Shown here one piece after another: positions 38,033 to 41,603 of a stretch of 41,603 nucleotides of DNA. The DNA is taken from the NCBI GenBank assembly GCA_009886205.1, contig QXZU01000063.1, positions 7,289-48,891 of the forward strand, given 5' to 3'. This DNA comes from K189A clade bacterium (GTDB taxonomy: Bacteria > Pseudomonadota > Gammaproteobacteria > Pseudomonadales > Azotimanducaceae). Made by a program: the position numbers and the translations under genes. The stretch's first letter is position 1; each line of letters starts with the position of its first letter. The notes beneath the pieces are model-generated. The model did not search any database. It saw nothing but the letters and a program-made list of their open reading frames with translations, and was not told the DNA's origin.

Positions 38033-38257
38033 ATGTCTAACAAATTAGTTAAATCACCTTTATCTATCGCCGTAAGTGCAGCACTGAGTGTTTCAGTTGC
38101 ATGTATCCCTTCAGTCAATGCTGACCAAAACCCATTTGCCATGAAAGAATTGAACTCTGGCTACATGCAATTCGCCGAAGGCAAGTGTGGCGAAGGCAAG
38201 TGCGGTGAGTCTAAAGCCAAAGAAGGTAAGTGTGGCGAAGGCAAGTGCGGTAGCTAG
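38033..38257 (+). CDS. hvfA: HvfA-type RiPP precursor peptide: signal peptide plus C-terminal core with four EGKCG motifs
   Basis: MSNKLVKSPLSIAVSAALSVSVACIPSVNADQNPFAMKELNSGYMQFAEGKCGEGKCGESKAKEGKCGEGKCGS. AAGGAG Shine-Dalgarno before ATG at 38033. Followed directly by DUF692 and DUF2063 genes. Confidence 0.88.
   Translation: MSNKLVKSPLSIAVSAALSVSVACIPSVNADQNPFAMKELNSGYMQFAEGKCGEGKCGESKAKEGKCGEGKCGS
38177..38251 (+). repeat. Five 15-nt coding units: EGKCG, EGKCG, ESKAK, EGKCG, EGKCG
   Basis: gaaggcaagtgtggc gaaggcaagtgcggt gagtctaaagccaaa gaaggtaagtgtggc gaaggcaagtgcggt. Confidence 0.95.
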
Positions 38258-38265
38258 TACCGACC

Positions 38266-39111
38266 ATGTCACGTAAGCCAGTAATAACCGGCGCAGGTCT
38301 TGGTCTGCGCCGTTCTTTTATCGACGAACTTTCTGCCGATTTCCCAACTTCAATTAGCTTTATGGAAGTTGCACCAGAAAATTGGATTGATGTGGGCGGC
38401 CGTTTTGCCGTTGCACTGGAAAAGGCAACCTCTCAAGCACCACTCGTGTGTCATGGGCTGTCTCTAAATCTTGGCGGGCTCGCCCCCATCGACGAAGCCT
38501 TTGTACATCGCGTTAAGCACTTCCTCGAAACATTCTGTGTCGCACACTACAGCGAACATCTAAGTTATTGTGGCGACGAAGGTCATTTATACGACCTCAT
38601 GCCCATTCCATTCACGCCCGCTGCTATCACCCACGTTGTAGATAGAATTAAGCGCGTGCAAGATATTTTAGGCCGCTCGATAGCGGTAGAAAACGTTTCT
38701 TACTATGCCGCTCCGGGCAAAAGTATGAGCGAAATTGAATTTCTCAACACTGTCCTAGAACAGGCTGACTGCCAGCTACTGCTAGACGTTAATAATGTTT
38801 ATGTGAACAGTGTTAACCATAAGTACGACCCCGAAGAATTCCTTAAAGCCCTGCCGGGCCAGCGCATTGCGTACGGTCATATAGCCGGACATTACAACGA
38901 GGCTGACGACTTGCTTGTTGATACACACGGCGCTGATGTGGTCGACCCTGTTTGGTTACTGCTAGAAAAAGCCTACAACCATTTTGGTGCTTTCCCCACA
39001 CTATTGGAACGCGATTTTAACATTCCATCTATCGCGGACCTGTTGGTTGAAGTAGATCAAATACATTCCATTCAGAGCAAATTCACCGCGTCGCAAGAGT
39101 TAAGGGTCTGA
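38266..39111 (+). CDS. hvfB: DUF692 / MNIO (multinuclear non-heme iron oxidase) RiPP-modifying enzyme, HvfB-type
   Basis: FMEVAPENWIDVGG, LVCHGLSLNLGG, HYSEHLSYCGD, AVENVSYY, LLLDVNNVYVNSVNH, YGHIAGHYN, DTHGADVVDPVWLLLEKAY. Confidence 0.92.
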   Translation: MSRKPVITGAGLGLRRSFIDELSADFPTSISFMEVAPENWIDVGGRFAVALEKATSQAPLVCHGLSLNLGGLAPIDEAFVHRVKHFLETFCVAHYSEHLSYCGDEGHLYDLMPIPFTPAAITHVVDRIKRVQDILGRSIAVENVSYYAAPGKSMSEIEFLNTVLEQADCQLLLDVNNVYVNSVNHKYDPEEFLKALPGQRIAYGHIAGHYNEADDLLVDTHGADVVDPVWLLLEKAYNHFGAFPTLLERDFNIPSIADLLVEVDQIHSIQSKFTASQELRV

Positions 39112-39115
39112 GGCA

Positions 39116-39898
39116 GTGAGTCCCAATTTTGCTGAGGTACAAAAAATCTTTACCGCGCATATGCGCGACCCAGCATCGAATCCTGGCCCTACTGATATTG
39201 AAGATAGAAGACTGCAAATTTATCGCGACTTGGTATTCAACAACATCGAATCCCTTATCGCCGGCAGTTTTCCTGTGCTGAAAACCATTTACCCTGCCGA
39301 ACAATGGAAAATACTGATTAGGGCCTTTGTCAGAGATCATATTTCTCACACTCCGCATTTTCCAAAGATGCCCCAAGAATTTCTCATGTTCCTCCAACAC
39401 AAAGAGCAAGAGGACCCTGAGTTTCCGTTTGCTTTTCCCTTCACAATGGAACTTGCTCACTATGAATGGCTAGAACTCGCCATTGATTTAGATACGCGCC
39501 ACATTACCCACAACCCAGTGAGCAGCGCTGAAGCATTCATTGATCAATGCCCTGTGATCAACCCCATCTCTACCACTGTGGGATTTAGTTGGCCTGTGCA
39601 TGAGATTGGCCCAGATTTCCTACCCGCGGAGGCTCCAGAGCTACCGACCTATATCGTTGTTTATCGAAACAGCGAGTTAAAAACAGGATTTATGGAATTG
39701 AACCCCTTAGCGGCAATGTTGATCGAAAAAATCGGCACAAATGCCAATCAGACGGGGAAGGAAATATTGCAGCAAATCAGCCGTGACATTGGTCATGCAA
39801 ATTCTAGCGTAGTAATCCAGGGTGGCTGTGAATTGATGTATGAAATGGCAGCCAAACATATCCTTTTGGGCACCACCCCAAAGCAAATAGAAACTTAA
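39116..39898 (+). CDS. hvfC: DUF2063-type MNIO partner protein, HvfC-type; GTG start
   Basis: FTAHMRDPASNPGPTDIEDRRLQIYRDLVFNNIESLIAGSFPVLKTIYPAEQWKILIRAFVRDH; 4-nt spacing from the MNIO gene. Confidence 0.9.
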   Translation: MSPNFAEVQKIFTAHMRDPASNPGPTDIEDRRLQIYRDLVFNNIESLIAGSFPVLKTIYPAEQWKILIRAFVRDHISHTPHFPKMPQEFLMFLQHKEQEDPEFPFAFPFTMELAHYEWLELAIDLDTRHITHNPVSSAEAFIDQCPVINPISTTVGFSWPVHEIGPDFLPAEAPELPTYIVVYRNSELKTGFMELNPLAAMLIEKIGTNANQTGKEILQQISRDIGHANSSVVIQGGCELMYEMAAKHILLGTTPKQIET

Positions 39899-39923
39899 GT
39901 TACCTTCACAAAGGAGTCAGCAA

Positions 39924-40517
39924 ATGATCATAAGCGTAGCAACCAAAGCGCAAATGTATTTAGACAAAATTAACGTAACAGACTTTATTGCCCCATTATT
40001 GCTTAGACTTTACTTGGTACCCGTTTTTTGGATGGCGGGCACCATGAAGCTAGGCAGCATGGAGAGCACCATTGAATGGTTTGGCAATCCGGATTGGGGC
40101 TTAGGTTTACCCCTGCCCTTTCTTATGGCGTGGATTGCAACATTGACCGAAGTTGTTGGCGCTGTGTGCTTGTTCTTCGGCTTTGCAACTCGATGGATTT
40201 CTATTCCATTGATAATCACCATGGTGGTTGCGGCAGTCACAGTACACTTACCAAACGGCTGGTTGGCCATTGCGGAAGGCGGTGGTTTATTTGCCAGCGA
40301 GAGAACTATGGGCGCAATTCAACGTCTTGATAGAGCCAAGGAAATTTTACAAGACAATGCGAACTACAGTTGGTTAACCGAAAATGGCAGCCTTGTCATT
40401 CTCAACAACGGCATCGAGTTTGCTGCTACTTATACAATTATGCTTGTTGCTCTACTTTATGTAGGTGCCGGCAAACTCAGCATAGATCACCTCATTGCCA
40501 AACGTTTCCAAGGCTAG
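39924..40517 (+). CDS. DoxX-family membrane protein, HvfD-type
   Basis: PLLLRLYLVPVFWMAGTMKLG, WIATLTEVVGAVCLFFGFATRW; AAAGGAG Shine-Dalgarno; same operon. Confidence 0.87.
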   Translation: MIISVATKAQMYLDKINVTDFIAPLLLRLYLVPVFWMAGTMKLGSMESTIEWFGNPDWGLGLPLPFLMAWIATLTEVVGAVCLFFGFATRWISIPLIITMVVAAVTVHLPNGWLAIAEGGGLFASERTMGAIQRLDRAKEILQDNANYSWLTENGSLVILNNGIEFAATYTIMLVALLYVGAGKLSIDHLIAKRFQG

Positions 40518-40562
40518 AAACTGTAGGGCAAAGGGCTATAAAAGTCCGTGAGAGGATATAAA

Positions 40563-40605
40563 GACGAAAAAAAAAGGCGACCCTAGGGTCGCCTTTTTTT
40601 CGTCT
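40563..40605. terminator. Strong bidirectional Rho-independent terminator between convergent units
   Basis: gacgaaaaaaaaaggcgacc-ctag-ggtcgcctttttttcgtc: GC stem flanked by an A tract and a T tract, usable on both strands. Confidence 0.93.
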
Positions 40606-40617
40606 GGTTGTGTCTAT

Positions 40618-40670
40618 CTTTAATCGAGCTGCCTTTAATCGGGCTGCAATCGGGCTAAATCAGACCAAAT
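40618..40670. repeat. Degenerate direct repeats around tttaatcg(a/g)gctgc
   Basis: tttaatcgagctgcc tttaatcgggctgc aatcgggctaaatc agaccaaatc. Confidence 0.6.
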
Positions 40671-40699
40671 CAAAAGCCCACCGCAGCCAACACCTTCGA

Positions 40700-41350
40700 C
40701 TATAGAACTCGCAAAATACCTGCAAGCACTACGGTCAACACCAGACCAGAGACAATTACACCACGAACTGTAGTCAATGGACCTTGCTTACCTACAATTG
40801 CATTAACCTGAAGCGCTGCAATGATCACCAAACACGCAATAATTGCGTTGGCGTTTGAAGCAATGCCACCACTGGAAAGGTGCGCGCTTGATCCCATAAA
40901 CCACAACATCGGTAGAGAGAAAAGAGTGTTTGTCCGTGAGGCAAGACCGGCCTTAGGAGCCGCGGCGGCTGCAGCAGGATCTGGCTCGTTACCTTGGGCA
41001 ACGCCTTGGTTAGATTCAACAATGATCTTTTGGTTGGGCCAAATGATGAGCCAAACGTTAAGGAACATTAAGGTACCTAGCGTTGCACCAATTGTAATGT
41101 CACTGGTTAAGCCCGTATGACGATAGCCAAGTAGAATCACACCCGTAATGAAGGTACCCATGGCGCCCCAACGGAACCACCACAGAGCGCGAGGCGCTAA
41201 TTTTGAAAATGCGTCCACTCGGGCATTCGGCTCAGCTTCTTTGAAATACTCTGTTTGCACAAAGTTAAAGTAATAAAGTAGGCCTATCCATGTAATACCA
41301 AACAGGAAGTGAGCATACCTCGCCAAGTAATCAATAATCGCTGCGTCCAT
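40700..41350 (-). CDS. PuuD/urate oxidase N-terminal-like integral membrane protein, lacking a cytochrome c domain
   Basis: HFLFGITWIGLLYYFNFVQTEYF, RALWWFRWGAMGTFITGVILLG, NVWLIIWPNQKIIVE; several TM segments; no CxxCH. Confidence 0.6.
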   Translation of the reverse strand: MDAAIIDYLARYAHFLFGITWIGLLYYFNFVQTEYFKEAEPNARVDAFSKLAPRALWWFRWGAMGTFITGVILLGYRHTGLTSDITIGATLGTLMFLNVWLIIWPNQKIIVESNQGVAQGNEPDPAAAAAAPKAGLASRTNTLFSLPMLWFMGSSAHLSSGGIASNANAIIACLVIIAALQVNAIVGKQGPLTTVRGVIVSGLVLTVVLAGILRVL

Positions 41351-41470
41351 AAAATCCTCTAGTTATGTTGCGAACTGTAAAGAACATCTTTTTCCCTACT
41401 AGTGCCCTGAACGGCAAAAGTGGGTACTCCACCTAAACCATCAAGAGGCAAAAATTAGACGTTCTGTTAA

Positions 41471-41526
41471 GTTCTGAAAAACAGTTTCTGAAAAACAATT
41501 TCTGAAAAATAAGTTCTGAAAAACGA
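41471..41526. repeat. Tandem repeat, four ~14-nt units (consensus gtttctgaaaaaca)
   Basis: gttctgaaaaaca / gtttctgaaaaaca / atttctgaaaaataa / gttctgaaaaacga. Confidence 0.9.
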
Positions 41527-41603
41527 ATCTGGCGGAAGGATAACGAATCACGGTACAAGGCACCAGCAAAAGCCTAACCCCAATAATGGATATTTAAGGG
41601 AAG

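Noticed and set aside
38177-38251. CRISPR-like or mobile repeat
   Set aside because: 15-nt units are in frame within a coding sequence and explained by the EGKCG core; no spacers.
38033-38257. Precursor as a DUF2282 bufferin (BufA1) or methanobactin
   Set aside because: The core is built of EGKCG motifs and the cluster has a DUF2063-type partner and DoxX; it fits HvfA better than DUF2282-type bufferins or methanobactin precursors.
1-41603. tRNA, rRNA, CRISPR arrays, prophage or insertion sequences
   Set aside because: Read for tRNA-like cloverleaf motifs, regular spaced repeats, transposase/integrase motifs; none seen. A tool run (tRNAscan-SE, Infernal, ISEScan) would be needed to exclude short or degenerate cases.

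Overview
The window looks like ~41.6 kb of a (probably marine) gammaproteobacterial chromosome: dense protein-coding sequence and no recognisable tRNA, rRNA, CRISPR array or intact mobile element. From left to right: an rhlB-like DEAD-box helicase (partial), a nitrilase-family amidohydrolase, an AI-2E permease, a HisC-like aminotransferase, a cupin, an LLM-type flavin oxidoreductase, SixA, an RsmB-like methyltransferase, a VOC protein, an MBL hydrolase, PdxH and a MetR-like LysR regulator. Next come a DUF2513-like protein and a glycosyltransferase / methyltransferase / terpenoid-cyclase-fold / methyltransferase cluster. These are followed by an acyl-CoA carboxylase-crotonase-SDR catabolic cluster, PurC, a Cys/Met PLP enzyme, a GGDEF-EAL protein, two NUDIX hydrolases, a fused OpuC-type ABC transporter, SbcB, an SLC13 permease, a putative aminopeptidase and an acyltransferase. 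The standout is a four-gene RiPP operon at 38033-40517. It encodes a small secreted precursor with four EGKCG motifs, a DUF692/MNIO enzyme, a DUF2063 partner and a DoxX membrane protein (HvfABCD-type, predicted to make oxazolone/thioamide copper-binding peptides), and it is closed by a strong bidirectional terminator. Other notable items are a G-quadruplex motif upstream of the glycosyltransferase cluster, a recurring pattern of degenerate 12-15 nt tandem repeats at gene borders (one translated into a transporter N-terminus), a 90-bp convergent gene overlap, an unassigned small gene fused into the carboxylase operon, and an unusually long intergenic region upstream of the RiPP operon.
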